Positions 1 through 9,238 are shown, counted from the first letter of the stretch. The stretch is DNA of 64,000 nt from JANXQG01 sp963804375 (GCA_963804375.1 CAWDQE010000015.1:943385-1007384), one strand, 5' to 3'. Numbers and translations: made by a program. The notes: generated by a model from the sequence alone, not told the origin.

Positions 1-156
1 CGTGGCGAAGAAAAGCAGGACCGGCAGCCAGACGCGGCGGACGGGCGGGGGCGGCGAATAGTCGACCGAAAACTCGGGGATTGCCTCAAGCAGCGTCCAC
101 TGCGGCGGATCAAACGAGTTGCGCGAGGACTGCGGGTTTAGTTCGTTGGCATCCAT
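1..156 (-). CDS. N-terminus of a probable site-2 protease (M50) family membrane protein, partial
   Basis: The gene runs leftward off the window, leaving 52 codons. The ATG at 156-154 begins MDANELNPQSS, followed by an acidic, Pro-rich stretch with a PPPPVRRVWLP motif, then LLFFAT, the apparent beginning of a membrane segment. A short cytoplasmic arm ending in R-V-W-L-P before the first hydrophobic helix is how planctomycete site-2 protease (M50) proteins often begin; that is recall of family pattern. No HExxH motif is in the visible part, so the assignment is tentative. It is transcribed away from the dehydrogenase that starts at 462. Confidence 0.4.
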   Translation of the reverse strand, partial: MDANELNPQSSRNSFDPPQWTLLEAIPEFSVDYSPPPPVRRVWLPVLLFFAT

Positions 157-461
157 CGCGCTTGTCAGGATCCCGGACGAAACCATTGCTTTTCCGGGGC
201 CAGAGACACCGGGAACTCAACTGGTTTGTCACGGGCTCATTAAGGGAATCACCGAGCGGCGTCGGTCAAAATAGTGGGGTAGCAAGGTTTGGCGATGCTG
301 AATTCTAGCTCTTTAGCCGGCGCGGACAAGAGACTCCCTGCATGGGGGGGTGACTAAATCCGCCTGCTTGCGGCGAGGCATTGGTCGTGATAGAAAAGGG
401 CGCAGGCTGGTAAGGCAGACAACATCCGAGGCAGCGTGGTCTTGTTTTACGGAATACGTTT
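157..461. other. Intergenic region between divergent genes
   Basis: About 300 bases between the leftward membrane-protein gene and the rightward dehydrogenase. Reading frames here are antisense or out-of-frame shadows of the dehydrogenase. I see no RNA gene and no clear hairpin terminator. It presumably holds both divergent promoters, but I cannot point to convincing -35/-10 boxes. Confidence 0.4.
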
Positions 462-1331
462 ATGGACCAGTCATTGCGGGAGCGGTCAGCCGTGGTGATT
501 ACCGGAGCTTCGACGGGGATCGGCGCGGCCAGTGCGGTGGAACTCGGCCGTCGCGGTTTCCGCGTCTTTGCGGGGATCCGCAAGGATTCCGATGGCGAGC
601 GGCTGAGGGGCCAATCGCCCCAGATTGTCCCGCTGGCGCTGGACGTTACCGATACCTGCCAAATCGCTGCCGCCGCCGAAAGCGTGGGACAGGCCGTGCA
701 AGAGGCCGGTCTGGCCGGCCTGGTGAACAATGCTGGAATCGTGGTCGCCGGTCCGCTGGAGATTCTGCCCTTGGATCAGTTGCGGTTGCAGCTTGAGGTC
801 AACGTCGTGGGACAGATTGCCGTCACTCAGGCATTCTTGCCGCTCCTCCGCAAGGCGCGGGGACGGATCGTGAACATCAGCTCGGTCAATGGGCGGATCG
901 CCCCGCCCTACATGGCTCCCTATGCGGCCTCGAAGCACGCCTTGGAGGCACTGAACGATGCCTTGCGCGTGGAGCTTCGCGCTTGGGGGATCGGCGTCTC
1001 GGTGATCGAACCCGGGGCGACGACGACGCGGATTTGGGACAAATCGCTGGCTGCCGCCGACGCCTTGGCCGAGAAGGTCCGCGATAAGCGTGTTGGCCTG
1101 TATAAGGACGACCTCGATGCCATGCGGCAGGCGACGCGGAAGTTGGCCGAAATGGCCCGGCCTGTCGAGTCCGTCGTGCGTTGTGTCGTCCATGCCCTCA
1201 CCGCGCGGCGGCCATGGACCCGCTATCCCGTGGGTCTGCAGGTGAACCTGCTGCTTCGTGCCTACAAGTGGATTCCCGATCGTATTTGGGATTGGATCAT
1301 CGAGCGATCCTTGGGGCTGCCGAAAACGTGA
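462..1331 (+). CDS. Short-chain dehydrogenase/reductase
   Basis: A 289-residue classical SDR, NAD(P)-dependent oxidoreductase. The cofactor motif TGASTGIG lies at residues 14-21, NNAG at 89-92, and the catalytic Ser-Tyr-Lys set is visible as NISS (about 140-141) and YAASK (Tyr154, Lys158). The extended, basic and aromatic C-terminus resembles SDRs that act on lipophilic substrates, but no substrate can be named. It is followed after 61 bp by the acyl-CoA synthetase/acetyltransferase gene on the same strand, so the two may be cotranscribed. The family is certain, the substrate unknown. Confidence 0.9.
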   Translation: MDQSLRERSAVVITGASTGIGAASAVELGRRGFRVFAGIRKDSDGERLRGQSPQIVPLALDVTDTCQIAAAAESVGQAVQEAGLAGLVNNAGIVVAGPLEILPLDQLRLQLEVNVVGQIAVTQAFLPLLRKARGRIVNISSVNGRIAPPYMAPYAASKHALEALNDALRVELRAWGIGVSVIEPGATTTRIWDKSLAAADALAEKVRDKRVGLYKDDLDAMRQATRKLAEMARPVESVVRCVVHALTARRPWTRYPVGLQVNLLLRAYKWIPDRIWDWIIERSLGLPKT

Positions 1332-1392
1332 GTAAGAGCTCTCGCCAGAACTTGTTTGCAGGATGGACCTCCGAGTCCGTCCCCAAGCCACT

Positions 1393-4095
1393 ATGAGCAT
1401 CCGCAATCTCGACAAAATCTTCAATCCTGGGCAGATCGCCGTGGTTGGCGCGAACGAAACACCGACCAGCGTCGGCTACACGGTCTTTCACAATCTGATT
1501 GCCTCCAACTATCGGGGTGTGGTCTATCCGGTCCATCCCACGCACGCGGCGGTGCAGGGAGTCCAGGCTTACCGCGATATCGAGAGCGTTCCCACCATCG
1601 TCGATCTGGCCGTGATCTGCACGCCGCCGCCGATCGTGCCGCGGATCGTACGGTCGTGCGGTGAGAAGGGCGTGCGGGGCATCATCGTCCTTTCCGCCGG
1701 GTTCCGCGAGGCGGGCCAGTCGGGCCGCGAACTGGAAGAAGCCATCCGCACCGAGCAAAGCAAGTTCGACGGCATGCGGATCCTGGGCCCCAACTGCCTG
1801 GGAATCATCGTTCCTCGCCTCGGGCTGAACGCCAGCTTCGCCGCCATGACACCAGCCCCCGGGCATATCGGATTCATCTCGCAGTCGGGGGCGCTCTGCA
1901 CGTCGGTGCTCGATTGGGCCATCGATGAAGGGATCGGCTTTTCGCACTTTGTATCCGTGGGCAACATGCTCGACGTGAGCATGGGCGACCTCATCGACTA
2001 CTTGGGTTCCGCGGCGGAAACGCGTTCCATCATTTTGTATATCGAGTCGATCGGCGAGGCCCGCGAGTTCCTCTCCGCGGCCCGCGCCTTCTCCCGCACG
2101 AAGCCGATCGTGGCCTACAAGGCGGGCCGGTTCAAGGAATCCGCCCAGGCTGCGGCCTCGCACACGGGGGCCATGGCCGGCGTCGATGCCGTGTACGAAG
2201 CGGCCTTCCAGCGGGCCGGCATCGAGCGCATTCTGGAAATCGACGACATGTTCGATTGCGCCGAACTGCTCGCCCGTCAGCTTTCGCCCAAGTCCGACCG
2301 CCTGGCCATCGTCACGAACGCTGGCGGGCCGGGAGTCATGACCACCGACGCCCTGATCGCCCGCGGCGGCCGGCTGGCGGCACTCGCCCCGGAAACCATT
2401 GCAGAACTCAGCCAATTCTTGCCCGATTGTTGGTCGCACGGAAATCCGGTCGACATTGTCGGCGACGCCTCGCCCGAGCGGTTTTCGCGAACGCTGCAAA
2501 CCGTGCTCACAGACGCGAACGTCGACGCCGTGCTGGTAATCCTTACGCCACAGGCGATGACGGAGGCGACGGCGACGGCCAGGGCAGTTGGCAAGGTGAC
2601 GGCCCAGACCCGCAAACCGGTACTGGCGGCATGGATGGGCAGCCGCGTGGTTCACGAAGGGATCCAGGTCCTCAACGCGATGGGCGTGCCCACCTACAAG
2701 ACACCGGCCAAGGCCGTGCAGGCCTTCATGCACCTGGTCTCCTATGCCAGAAATCTGACGCTCCTGCACGAAACGCCGCGCGATCTGCCGCTGGAGTTCG
2801 GGCTGGATCGCCGTCAGCGGCGGACGGCCTTTCAGGCATTGCTCGCTGAAGGTCGGGACGTGCTTTCTGAGGGGCGTTCCAAGGCCCTGCTGGAGTCCCA
2901 TGAGATCCCCGTGGCCCGCCCGCACGCCGCCCGCACGGCCGACGAAGCGGTCGCGGCCGCCCAGGGCCTGGGTTATCCGGTGGTCGTGAAGATCGACTCG
3001 CCGCAAATCAGCCATAAGACGGAAGTCAACGGCGTGGTCCTCAATCTGCCCAATGACGCCGCCGTTCGCGCAGCCTTCGAGCAGACTGTTCGCCGCGCCG
3101 GGCAGATGCGGCCCGACGCCGAAATTGTCGGCGTCACGGTGCAGAAGATGATGACCTACCCCAACAGCTTTGAACTGATCTTGGGGACGAAGAAGGACCC
3201 GGTTTTCGGCCCGGTGATCATGGTCGGCATGGGCGGCGTAGCGGCCGAGGTGTTCCAGGATCGGGCCCTGGGCCTGCCGCCGCTGAACGATGTGCTCGCC
3301 CGCCGGATGTTGGAGTCGCTCAAATCGTGGCCGTTGTTGCGCGGCTACCGCGGCAAGCCGGGGGCCAACGTCGACCGGCTGATCGAGATTATTATGCGGT
3401 TCTCCTACCTAGTGGCCGACTACGCCGAGATCGAGGAGTTGGATATCAATCCGCTCTTGGTTACGCCGGAGGATGTGATCGCCCTGGATGCCCGCGTGGT
3501 GGTCGATCGTCGACCGCCGAGACATTGGCCTGCCGGTGGAGAGGGCCGGCCCTACTCGCACCTGGCGATCCAGCCGTATCCCGAGGAATACGTGACACAG
3601 CGGACGCTCAAGGATGGCATCGAGGTCATCTTGCGGCCGATCAAGCCGGAAGACGAGCCGCTCTGGCACGAACTGCTGGCCAGTTGCTCGACGCAGTCGC
3701 GGTGGTTTCGTTTCAATTACTTGTTCAAGCAGACGACGCACGACATGGCCTCGCGGTATTGCTATATCGACTACGATCGCGAGCTGGCCATTGTGGCCGA
3801 GGTCGAGGAACAAGGCCAGCGCAAGCTCATCGGCATCGGCCGGCTGGTGGCCGACGTCGACCATCAGACGGCCGAATTTGCCGTGATTGTGGTCGATCGC
3901 TGGCAAGGCCGCGGACTAGGCGGGCTGCTGACCGACTATTGCCTGGAACTGGCGAAGAAGTGGGGCGTGAAGCAGGTCGTGGCCGAGATCTCCAAAGACA
4001 ACGCCCGCATGTTGGCCACCTTCCGCAATCGTGGTTTCCAGATCAATTCGCGGATGGAGCAGGACGTGGCGATAGCGACACGGAAGTTGGGCTGA
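1393..4095 (+). CDS. ADP-forming acyl-CoA synthetase fused to GNAT acetyltransferase (PatZ/Pat-like)
   Basis: About 900 residues in the order CoA-binding Rossmann domain (1-130), succinyl-CoA-ligase-like flavodoxin domains (about 140-450), ATP-grasp domain (about 470-700) and a C-terminal GNAT domain (about 740-900). The phosphohistidine-type motif SHTGA is present with His257, and the GNAT acetyl-CoA loop reads QGRGLG near residue 838. This is the layout of protein lysine acetyltransferases such as PatZ/YfiQ, whose synthetase half is usually inactive; retention of the His leaves real acyl-CoA ligase activity possible. I chose the ATG at 1393 because family members begin MSIRNLDKIF; an in-frame ATG at 1363 would add ten residues. 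Known roles are acetate/acyl-CoA metabolism or protein acetylation. Confidence 0.88.
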   Translation: MSIRNLDKIFNPGQIAVVGANETPTSVGYTVFHNLIASNYRGVVYPVHPTHAAVQGVQAYRDIESVPTIVDLAVICTPPPIVPRIVRSCGEKGVRGIIVLSAGFREAGQSGRELEEAIRTEQSKFDGMRILGPNCLGIIVPRLGLNASFAAMTPAPGHIGFISQSGALCTSVLDWAIDEGIGFSHFVSVGNMLDVSMGDLIDYLGSAAETRSIILYIESIGEAREFLSAARAFSRTKPIVAYKAGRFKESAQAAASHTGAMAGVDAVYEAAFQRAGIERILEIDDMFDCAELLARQLSPKSDRLAIVTNAGGPGVMTTDALIARGGRLAALAPETIAELSQFLPDCWSHGNPVDIVGDASPERFSRTLQTVLTDANVDAVLVILTPQAMTEATATARAVGKVTAQTRKPVLAAWMGSRVVHEGIQVLNAMGVPTYKTPAKAVQAFMHLVSYARNLTLLHETPRDLPLEFGLDRRQRRTAFQALLAEGRDVLSEGRSKALLESHEIPVARPHAARTADEAVAAAQGLGYPVVVKIDSPQISHKTEVNGVVLNLPNDAAVRAAFEQTVRRAGQMRPDAEIVGVTVQKMMTYPNSFELILGTKKDPVFGPVIMVGMGGVAAEVFQDRALGLPPLNDVLARRMLESLKSWPLLRGYRGKPGANVDRLIEIIMRFSYLVADYAEIEELDINPLLVTPEDVIALDARVVVDRRPPRHWPAGGEGRPYSHLAIQPYPEEYVTQRTLKDGIEVILRPIKPEDEPLWHELLASCSTQSRWFRFNYLFKQTTHDMASRYCYIDYDRELAIVAEVEEQGQRKLIGIGRLVADVDHQTAEFAVIVVDRWQGRGLGGLLTDYCLELAKKWGVKQVVAEISKDNARMLATFRNRGFQINSRMEQDVAIATRKLG

Positions 4096-4119
4096 GCTTC
4101 CCGTGAAGGGAAGAATGAA

Positions 4120-4201
4120 TGACAGAGAAATGATTGACAGAAAACAGCGTGTTCGTGGAATCTGCTTTCACGCTGTATTTTTGTCAATCATATTTCTGTC
4201 A
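4120..4201. repeat. Imperfect long hairpin (TGACAG family)
   Basis: The left arm (TGACAG, AAATGATTGACAG, ACAGCGTG) mirrors the right arm (CACGCTGT, TGTCAATCAT, TTTCTGTCA) around a short loop, making an approximately 82-base interrupted palindrome. It lies between the acyl-CoA synthetase and the toxin-antitoxin pair. A similar TGACAG arm recurs inside the hairpin at 13,753-13,890, so this is a dispersed palindromic repeat rather than a simple terminator; no T-run follows. Confidence 0.65.
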
Positions 4202-4282
4202 GTTTGATGAAGAACGCTGAAGAGGCTACAATTGTGAAGGGATTCCTGTGCGGCGTACCTTTCGAGAAGCGGAGGTTTTGTG

Positions 4283-4534
4283 ATGAGTACGGCAGAACTC
4301 TTGGAACATCTCAGGCAATTGAGCGACGTGGAGCGTCTGGAAGTCATCGAAGCGGCGACGCGGTTAACTCGAAAGAACCTCGCGGCCGGCACGGCCGACG
4401 CTGCAATCGACGATGACCAACGGATGCAGGCTGCCGCGGCCGCCCTGAAGGATCTGTACGAGACCGGTAGCGAGCTGACCGAATGGACCGCACTGGATGC
4501 CGAGGAGTTTGCGGATGACGATTTGCAAGGGTGA
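4283..4534 (+). CDS. Putative antitoxin of a MazEF-like pair
   Basis: An 83-residue acidic protein whose start codon follows GGAGG at 4271-4275 with good spacing; the adjacent upstream GTG is less likely. The first half is a predicted helical segment (STAELLEHLRQLSDVERLEV) and the C-terminus is rich in Asp and Glu (WTALDAEEFADDD), as expected for a part that wraps a basic toxin. It overlaps the MazF gene by 20 bases, the usual antitoxin-first arrangement. The protein is not recognisably MazE by sequence, so the call rests mostly on position, size and charge. Confidence 0.65.
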   Translation: MSTAELLEHLRQLSDVERLEVIEAATRLTRKNLAAGTADAAIDDDQRMQAAAAALKDLYETGSELTEWTALDAEEFADDDLQG

Positions 4535-4859
4535 GATCTGGCTCGTCAACCTCGATCCGAGCCTAGGCGACGAGATCCGCAAAATACGTCCCGCGATCGT
4601 GGTCAGCCGCGATGCGCTTGGCGTCTTGGCACTGCGCGTCGTGGTGCCCGTGACCGGTTGGCAAGACCGCTTTCAAGGTTCTCGCTGGCTGGTCCGAATC
4701 GATCCCGACGGGTCGAACAATCTGGAAAAGCCCTCGGCTGCCGATACGTTTCAAGTGCGATCGGTCTCGACACGCCGTTTTGTGCGCACCTTGGGCCGGC
4801 TGAGCGATGCCGATCTCGAGCGGGTTGGCGAAGGACTGAAAGCCGTGTTTGAGCTATGA
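4515..4859 (+). CDS. MazF/PemK-family endoribonuclease toxin
   Basis: A 114-residue protein with the MazF/PemK fold signature: KGEIWLVNLDPSLGDEIRK followed by IRPAIVVS, then the conserved VVPVTGW strand and the C-terminal RTLGRLSDADLERV helix. MazF enzymes cut mRNA at short sequence motifs and are neutralised by an antitoxin, here the overlapping upstream gene. The ATG at 4515 (MTICKGEIW) is chosen because the fold begins there; an earlier in-frame ATG at 4497 would add six unsupported residues. It converges with the barrel gene at 4861, one base past its stop. Confidence 0.87.
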   Translation: MTICKGEIWLVNLDPSLGDEIRKIRPAIVVSRDALGVLALRVVVPVTGWQDRFQGSRWLVRIDPDGSNNLEKPSAADTFQVRSVSTRRFVRTLGRLSDADLERVGEGLKAVFEL

Positions 4860-4860
4860 G

Positions 4861-5964
4861 TCAGTAGTTCAATCCCGCGCGAACCATCAGCGTGTTGCCA
4901 ACGTCAAAGTTGTCGCCGTTGCTCATCAGGCGGATATAGCGGTGGAAGACGTAGCCGACCTCGATGTGTGCGTTGAGATCGAAAAGAGACCTTCGCTCGA
5001 TGCCGGCAAAGACCCGCCAATCGCTATAGCTCATCAGATCGCTTGCGCCGTCGCTGTGCCGAATAGCCCATGTGCCGCCGCCGAGCTCGCCCGCAACGTA
5101 AAACCAGTCTTCGGTGGTTGCGGGCGGCATCTGGAAACTCTCAGTATTGTGGCCGTGAATTAACTCCCAATCCTTGTTTATGCACCAGGACACCTTAGGC
5201 GAGGGAAACACCAGCCGATACTCTGCGTCCGGATCCGGTTTCCAGATAAGCCCGGCGATCGGCAGTAGCTCGATGTCGGGACGGTCCAAATAAGCGACGC
5301 CAAGAACAAGCTGAAGTGTCGGCGTCCAATCATAAATGCCTGCCCCGTGACCCAAAATCCGCACGGCGCGAACGCTGCTGCCGTCCCAGTCGCTGTAGAA
5401 CCCCGGCTGTACGGCCAGGTCGGCCCGGAACCGGTCGCCGATCTTCGGCAGCCAGCGGAACTCGGTGTAGACGTCGTGCAGTTGCGGGGGAATGTCCAGC
5501 CCGGAAGGCCCGTCGAGCCAGTGCGTGGCGATGCCTGGCGTGATCACCAGCGGGGCGTCTTTCGTCGGAAAGGGCACTCCCCAGACGCTTGTCAGTTCCA
5601 GGTCATACCAGCCGAAACCATCGGCCCCCATCCGCGGCAGATAGGTGTTCACGAAGGCGAGTTTCTGAAAGGCCCCGCTGCGATTGTCGGCCGGCGTCTG
5701 GCGGCCGTCGGCAAAAAGAAGGTCGCCCAGCGTCTTTGGCGCCGGCGGTTGCGCCAGCGCCGGCGCGGTCTCGGCTGGTGGGAACGCCGGGATAGGGTAA
5801 AGGGCTTGCCCGGGCGGAACCTGCGAGTCTGGCTGCTGGTAGGAACCTGGGCCCTGCTCCCCGAACGGATTATCCATGGGCGAATCCGGCATCTGCCCCA
5901 TGGCCAGCGAGGAAAGCCAGAGTAACAGGCACACTCCGGGAGCCGTCCGCCCAAGCGTACTCAT
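4861..5964 (-). CDS. Secreted outer-membrane-barrel-like protein
   Basis: A 367-residue protein starting at the ATG at 5964, where a signal peptide begins (MSTLGRTAPGVCLLLWLSSL, cleavage near AMGQ). A Pro/Gln-rich linker follows and then a long region of alternating beta strands rich in Trp, Tyr and Asp, ending in the aromatic residue typical of outer-membrane barrels (VRAGLNY). It is a paralogue of the next gene upstream: both share ITPGxAxHWxDGP, an ELLPxxGxIWKP strand and a late VGYVFHR/GGYAFQR strand. Role unknown; an envelope protein is likely. The two genes are 55 bp apart and probably cotranscribed. Confidence 0.7.
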   Translation of the reverse strand: MSTLGRTAPGVCLLLWLSSLAMGQMPDSPMDNPFGEQGPGSYQQPDSQVPPGQALYPIPAFPPAETAPALAQPPAPKTLGDLLFADGRQTPADNRSGAFQKLAFVNTYLPRMGADGFGWYDLELTSVWGVPFPTKDAPLVITPGIATHWLDGPSGLDIPPQLHDVYTEFRWLPKIGDRFRADLAVQPGFYSDWDGSSVRAVRILGHGAGIYDWTPTLQLVLGVAYLDRPDIELLPIAGLIWKPDPDAEYRLVFPSPKVSWCINKDWELIHGHNTESFQMPPATTEDWFYVAGELGGGTWAIRHSDGASDLMSYSDWRVFAGIERRSLFDLNAHIEVGYVFHRYIRLMSNGDNFDVGNTLMVRAGLNY

Positions 5965-6019
5965 TACCCCGACCACCGCTGCGCGTTGGTTGGCGTGATG
6001 AGTACGACCTTGGCGTTCA

Positions 6020-7405
6020 TCAGAACGACACCCCGGCGTGGACGTAGAACGCGCCGTCGGGGACGAATTGCGAGGGTAGGCCGCTGGCATAGTTGAGTTG
6101 CCGCTGGAACGCGTAGCCGCCCTCGAAGAAGCCTGTTAAGCCGGCCGGGCGTCTGAAGTCGATGCCCAGGGCGACCCGAATATCGTCGTAGTCGACCAGG
6201 TCGATTTTGTCGTTTTCGGCAAGATAATTGGGCGGACTAGTGGGATTGATCGAGCGCTTGATCGTCCACACCCCGCCGCCATAGTCGCCGGAGAGATACC
6301 ACCACCATTCCACGCCGCCGCCCGTCGTGGTCAGCATTTGCGTAAACTTGGGATTGGGGAAGAGGATGTCGAATCGCGTGACCGGGCTGGGTTTCCAAAC
6401 GAACCCGCCCGCGGGCAGTAGCTTGATTTGCTCCCGGTTGATGTACCAGACGCCGAACTTCATGGTCAGGTTCGTGTCGGGAATGCCGATTACCGCCATG
6501 CCCTTGCCCTTGAGTCGGATGCTTTGGCTCGTGATCTGGCTGAAGTCGGAGTAGACGCCCACGCTGGCGTCCAACTCGGCGCTGAACGAGCCGGGCACGA
6601 AGACTGGATTCCAGGCGGCGTCGAGATAGCCATCGTAGGTCTGTGGCGGCATGTCGGGATAGTTGGGTGGGTCGGAGGCCGGTCCATCCCAGAAGTGCCA
6701 GGCGAAGCCCGGCGTGATCAAGAGCGGCTGCGGCTGCTGGAAAAACGGCATCGGCAGGGCGAAGGTGGCCTTGAAGTCGATGTCGTTGATGCCCAACTGG
6801 GTTGGGCTGCTGCCATGGCCGGCGAACCAGGTATAGTCCATCGACACGTCATGCAGGAAGCGGTAGGGTGTCGCCAGCATGGGCGGCATCGTGAACGGCC
6901 CCGGCGGTGGGCAGGGCGGCGGAGGGTTGTAGTAGGGATCTTGTGTAGGAAGGGGGGTTCCCGGAGCGGCACCGGGCGGTGCGTAAGGGTCCCAGTTGGC
7001 CGGAGGCGGCTGCACGTTTCCATTGAGCGTGGCCATGGGGGCCGTTCCATAAGGCGCGCCCGGGGCAGCCCAGCCAGATCCTGGTGCCGTGGCGGGCGGA
7101 GCATATCCACCCGGCGGCAACGTCGGTGATGCGCCGGTGGTAGGGGCAGGGCCAAACGGCGTCGGCGTTGTTCCGGCGGGTGCAGCCGCAGCCCCCGGAG
7201 CTGTACTTGGCACATACGCGGAATTATCTGCCGGCGGGGGAGTGACGACCGGTTGGGGGGCGGTGGGATCGAGCGTGGCAAAGCGGATTTGCGTCTGGCC
7301 CAAGGCAATCCCCGATCCGCAGGCCCAAACGAGTGCTAGCAGCAGCAATCGGCCGCCGGGCGGCGTTCTGCCTGCGAAAATCGCTCTACCAGGTTCCAGT
7401 CGCAT
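6020..7405 (-). CDS. Secreted outer-membrane-barrel-like protein with Pro-rich linker
   Basis: A 461-residue paralogue of the gene at 4861-5964. The N-terminus has a basic arm and hydrophobic core (LLLLALVWACGSGIALG) consistent with a Sec signal. Residues about 45-170 are strongly Pro/Gly/Ala-rich and low in complexity, a probable periplasmic or surface spacer. The C-terminal 280 residues carry the same strand pattern as the paralogue and end VHAGVSF, again with a terminal aromatic residue. A tandem duplication followed by divergence of the linkers is the simplest explanation. Function not known. Confidence 0.7.
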   Translation of the reverse strand: MRLEPGRAIFAGRTPPGGRLLLLALVWACGSGIALGQTQIRFATLDPTAPQPVVTPPPADNSAYVPSTAPGAAAAPAGTTPTPFGPAPTTGASPTLPPGGYAPPATAPGSGWAAPGAPYGTAPMATLNGNVQPPPANWDPYAPPGAAPGTPLPTQDPYYNPPPPCPPPGPFTMPPMLATPYRFLHDVSMDYTWFAGHGSSPTQLGINDIDFKATFALPMPFFQQPQPLLITPGFAWHFWDGPASDPPNYPDMPPQTYDGYLDAAWNPVFVPGSFSAELDASVGVYSDFSQITSQSIRLKGKGMAVIGIPDTNLTMKFGVWYINREQIKLLPAGGFVWKPSPVTRFDILFPNPKFTQMLTTTGGGVEWWWYLSGDYGGGVWTIKRSINPTSPPNYLAENDKIDLVDYDDIRVALGIDFRRPAGLTGFFEGGYAFQRQLNYASGLPSQFVPDGAFYVHAGVSF

Positions 7406-7482
7406 TTTGCCACGACGCTATAATCTTGTCGGAAGAGTCAAGGCAGGGAATACCAAGGTTCGGCCATTCAGTCAAGGCGAGA

Positions 7483-8268
7483 ATGCAAAACTTGAGGAAA
7501 ATTCTCGAAAAAACCTTTGTTGCCGACGTGGAACACCATGTCGCGATCAGGTCGACCAATGATCGGGCGGCCGAAGCTGCGGCTTTGCCAGGGGTGAAGC
7601 TTCCCTTTCTGGTCCTCGCGGATCGTCAGATGGCTGGCCGCGGACGAGGCTCCAACCGCTGGTGGACCGGGTCGGGGAGCCTCGCGTTCAGTCTGTTGAT
7701 TGGGCCAGAGTCGGCCGGCGCGCTCGTAGTCCCGCCCGGGGCTACGAGCGCCCGTTCGCCTTTGATCTCACTGGCAACTGGCGTGGCGATTGTCGAGGCT
7801 GTAGCACCGCGGCTGCCGGGCCATGAGATCGGCATTCACTGGCCTAACGACGTCATGCTCGACGGTCGCAAGCTGGCCGGCGTGTTGATCGAGGTCCTGC
7901 CGAAGGGCAAGCACGTCATTGGTGTCGGCATCAACACGAACAATACGGCGGGCGACGCGCCAGAGGAGGTTCGTCAGCGGATCGCCACGCTTCGCGATGC
8001 GACGTGCCAACTACACGATTCCATGGAATTGTTGATTTTGATCTTGCAGCACCTTCAGTGGCAGCTTGCCGAGTTGGCTCGCTCGCCGGAAAGCGTTGCC
8101 GCGCGGACGCATGAGCTCTGTTTGCAGCGCGGAAAGCGCCTGGAGATTACCCAGGGCAAAAAGCAGATCGCCGGCCGCTGTTTGGGCATTGCCGCCGATG
8201 GGGCGCTGCTGCTGGAGATCGATGGGCATCCGCAGGCAGTCTATTCGGGCGTGGTAACGCGGGTTTAG
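7483..8268 (+). CDS. birA: Biotin--[acetyl-CoA-carboxylase] ligase (BirA catalytic type)
   Basis: A 261-residue biotin-protein ligase without the N-terminal HTH repressor domain. The biotin-binding loop reads DRQMAGRGRGSNRW, equivalent to the GRGRxGR loop of BirA, followed by the HWPNDVMLDGRKLAGVLIE strand with WPND and the conserved Lys. The C-terminal SH3-like cap is visible as KRLEITQGKKQIAGRCLGI. It transfers biotin from biotinyl-AMP to carboxyl carrier protein. The ATG at 7483 is preceded by AAGGCGAG; an upstream in-frame ATG at 7333 would overlap the divergent barrel gene. Without a DNA-binding domain it cannot repress biotin genes directly. Confidence 0.9.
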   Translation: MQNLRKILEKTFVADVEHHVAIRSTNDRAAEAAALPGVKLPFLVLADRQMAGRGRGSNRWWTGSGSLAFSLLIGPESAGALVVPPGATSARSPLISLATGVAIVEAVAPRLPGHEIGIHWPNDVMLDGRKLAGVLIEVLPKGKHVIGVGINTNNTAGDAPEEVRQRIATLRDATCQLHDSMELLILILQHLQWQLAELARSPESVAARTHELCLQRGKRLEITQGKKQIAGRCLGIAADGALLLEIDGHPQAVYSGVVTRV

Positions 8269-8299
8269 GAGCTGTAGGCTCTAGCCGCAAGGCCGCCGC

Positions 8300-9238
8300 T
8301 CACTTCACAATCGAGCGGTAATAATCGATCGACCGTCGCAGGCCCTCGTCGAAGTGGACGGCCGGGTCGTAACCGAGGCATTTTCGGGCCTGGGTGATGT
8401 CGGCCAGGCTTTCGCGGACGTCGCCCACGCGGGGCGGCTCATGCCGCGGCCGGATGTCGGTGCCCAGGAGCCGATTGAGCAGGTCGATCAGCATGAGCAG
8501 GTCGGTTGCCCGGCCCTCGGCCACATTGAAAGTGCGGCCGGCCACTCCGGAGGCGTCGGCCGCCAGAAGATTGGCTTGCACAACGTTGTCCACAAAGACA
8601 AAATCGCGCGACTGTCGGCCGTCGCCAAAAACGACTGGCTGCCGGCCGGAGAGCATGGCCGTGATGAAAAGCGGGATCACGGCCGAATAGGGACTGGCCG
8701 GATCTTGTCGCGGCCCGAAGACGTTGAAATATCGCAGGGCCACGGTTTCCAGCTTGAAGGCCGCCGAGAAGGCGTGGCAGTAGTGTTCCGATGCCAGTTT
8801 CGCCGCCGCGTAGGGCGACAGGGGATCGACAAGATCGGTCTCTCGCTTGCAGCTCAAGGGTTGATCGCCATAGGCGGCTGCGGAGGCCGCGAAAACCACG
8901 CGCCGCACGCCCAACCGCCGCGCGGCATCCAGAATGTTCACCGTGCCCGTGCAGCATGCGGCGTGGCTGTCCAGCGGGCGGTCGATGCTCCACTGCACCG
9001 AGGCCAGGGCAGCCTCATGGAAAATACAATCGACCCCCTGGACCGCCCGGTCCACGGTGGCGGCGTCGACGATATCGCCCTCGATCAGTTCAATCCGCTC
9101 GCGGAAGGCGGCCAGGTTCGCCAGGTTGCCGGTGCTGAGATTATCGAGCACGCGGACCCGGTCGCCACGCTCCACGAGGGCCTCGGCGATGTGAGATCCA
9201 ATGAATCCGGCCCCGCCGGTCACGAGGAAAGTTCGCAT
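8300..9238 (-). CDS. NAD-dependent sugar-nucleotide epimerase/dehydratase (UDP-glucose 4-epimerase-like)
   Basis: A 312-residue extended SDR. The ATG at 9238 gives MRTFLVTGGAGFIGSHIAEA with the GxxGxxG NAD motif right at the N-terminus; an upstream in-frame ATG (9289) would add a non-conserved tail. The catalytic tyrosine/lysine pair is in SPYAAAKLASEHY, and the C-terminal substrate region has FNVFGPRQDP and RDFVFVDNVVQA, typical of GalE/WbpP-like epimerases. It probably supplies sugar nucleotides for surface polysaccharide. The exact substrate cannot be read from the sequence. Confidence 0.88.
   Translation of the reverse strand: MRTFLVTGGAGFIGSHIAEALVERGDRVRVLDNLSTGNLANLAAFRERIELIEGDIVDAATVDRAVQGVDCIFHEAALASVQWSIDRPLDSHAACCTGTVNILDAARRLGVRRVVFAASAAAYGDQPLSCKRETDLVDPLSPYAAAKLASEHYCHAFSAAFKLETVALRYFNVFGPRQDPASPYSAVIPLFITAMLSGRQPVVFGDGRQSRDFVFVDNVVQANLLAADASGVAGRTFNVAEGRATDLLMLIDLLNRLLGTDIRPRHEPPRVGDVRESLADITQARKCLGYDPAVHFDEGLRRSIDYYRSIVK

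Noticed and set aside
1297..3015. Long antisense reading frame (572 codons) over the acyl-CoA synthetase gene
   Set aside because: It mirrors the GC-rich codon pattern of the real gene, has no domain and no ribosome site; the sense strand has clear conserved motifs.
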